Part shown: piece after piece, positions 5,101 through 5,893 of the stretch
How positions within the stretch are numbered: the first letter of the stretch is position 1
How the letters are laid out: each line of letters opens with the position of its first letter
Assembly: GCA_945860255.1 (NCBI GenBank)
Contig: CAMAQI010000152.1
Coordinates: forward strand, 1 to 5,893
DNA from: Methylacidiphilum caldifontis
Lineage (GTDB): Bacteria > Verrucomicrobiota > Verrucomicrobiia > Methylacidiphilales > CAMAQI01
DNA length: 5,893 bases
Reading direction: 5' to 3'
Position numbers and translations under genes: made by a program
The notes under the pieces: model-generated
Told to the model about the DNA's origin: nothing
Database searches by the model: none
Seen by the model: only the letters and a program-made list of their open reading frames with translations

Positions 5101-5893
5101 TCTAAATCGAATTCGCGGATTCGCACGAAGCTGGCGACCTGTATTTCTGTTCAAGGGGCAAGGCATCATAATTTAAAAAATGTGAATGTTTCGATTCCCC
5201 TGCATCAACTCACCGTCGTTACAGGGTTGAGTGGATCTGGAAAATCGACTCTGGCTTTCGATACGCTCTATGCGGAGGGACAGCGGCGCTATGTGGAGAC
5301 TTTCTCCCCTTATACCCGTCAATTTTTAGAGCGGATGGATAAACCGGCAGTCGATCGGATTGAAGGGTTGCCTCCGGCGATTGCGATTCAACAGCGAAAT
5401 TCAGTAAAGACCTCTCGGAGTACTGTGGGAACGATGACGGAGATTGCGGATCATTTGAAGGTTTTGATGCCGAAAATCTCGACTCTTTTTTGTCCGAAAT
5501 GTGATCGGGAGATTCGACCTCATTCGGTGGTAGAGATTATTGCCGGAATTCAGAAGCGTGGGAACGGGCCTTGGCTCGTCGGTTTTTCAGTTACTGTTCC
5601 AGAGTCGATGAAGGTGGAGTTGGTTTTAGATGAGCTGCGGAGTCAAGGTTTTCACCGACTTTTGCATTTGCAAAAAGTCCTGCGACTTGATGAGTCGATT
5701 CCTGAGAGTTTAAAACGAGAACGATCGGTTTGGGTCATTTTAGATCGAGTCTCAGTCACGGATCGAGTGCGATTTAAAGAGTCCGTGGAACGAGGATTGG
5801 AGTTTGGGAAAGGGGTCGTTCTTTTTCGTGAGGCGACAGAGTTGAGGGAGGAGAGGGAAATCCGATATTTGAATCGTTGGTATTGTCCAGATG
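5089..5893 (+). CDS. uvrA: Excinuclease ABC subunit A, N-terminal part (cut by window edge)
   Basis: UvrA is the damage-sensing ATPase of nucleotide excision repair; it binds DNA as a dimer and loads UvrB. The 268 visible residues include VQGARHHNLKNV (21-32), Walker A GLSGSGKS (46-53), AFDTLYAEGQRRYVE (56-70), RQFLERMDKP (77-86), and IEGLPPAIAIQQ (91-102). STVGTMTEIADHL (111-123) follows, then a CPKC pair (135-138) before the UvrB-binding insert, and C266 where the next cysteine motif begins. The ATG at 5089 is the first start in frame after a TGA at 5050-5052. It gives about 17 residues before the conserved region and has no Shine-Dalgarno. The TFSPYTRQFLERMDKP wording, in place of the usual SLSAYARQF, recalls the long tandem UvrA of Chlamydiae and some other bacteria. 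Whether this gene is double-length cannot be seen here. Confidence 0.95.
   Translation, partial: MNVKSKSNSRIRTKLATCISVQGARHHNLKNVNVSIPLHQLTVVTGLSGSGKSTLAFDTLYAEGQRRYVETFSPYTRQFLERMDKPAVDRIEGLPPAIAIQQRNSVKTSRSTVGTMTEIADHLKVLMPKISTLFCPKCDREIRPHSVVEIIAGIQKRGNGPWLVGFSVTVPESMKVELVLDELRSQGFHRLLHLQKVLRLDESIPESLKRERSVWVILDRVSVTDRVRFKESVERGLEFGKGVVLFREATELREEREIRYLNRWYCPD

Overview
The window looks like an ordinary chromosomal segment of a bacterium of moderate GC, most likely from the PVC group (Verrucomicrobiota or a relative). This placement is inference. It rests on the chlamydial/verrucomicrobial flavour of the UvrA N-terminus, an interspersed palindromic repeat built on a TCACGCAAAGACGCAAAG-type core, AT-rich intergenic spacers, and genes that often lack a Shine-Dalgarno (SD) site. 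No phage, CRISPR, transposase or defence genes are visible.

Layout. The left half is read from the minus strand. Bases 1-295 hold the first 98 codons of trpF (phosphoribosylanthranilate isomerase), cut by the window edge. Bases 296-780 have no gene but carry a large imperfect palindrome (452-555) and a smaller one (620-652). Then come two adjacent ABC-2 type permease genes (upstream gene 1593-2396, downstream gene 781-1590, 2-base gap) that should form one heteromeric export channel. Their ATPase is not in the window. A tRNA with anticodon CAT (2534-2605, minus) lies just upstream of the pair.

The right half is read from the plus strand. It contains a PfkB-family sugar/nucleoside kinase (2782-3897) with a clear intrinsic terminator (3913-3952), an HDOD-domain signalling protein (4032-4901), and the first 268 codons of uvrA (5089 to the window end). 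Bases 2606-2781 separate the tRNA and the kinase, which are transcribed divergently.

How the parts relate. The genes do not form one pathway. They are separate units for tryptophan synthesis, export, translation, sugar phosphorylation, signalling and DNA repair. The most interesting signals are regulatory. Promoter-like elements sit so close to the starts of the kinase and the first permease, neither with an SD, that both mRNAs may be leaderless. uvrA also has no SD of its own, but is preceded by an 18-codon ORF with a good SD whose stop overlaps the uvrA start (ATGA), inside a region able to form two mutually exclusive hairpins. I see no convincing new multi-gene system here.
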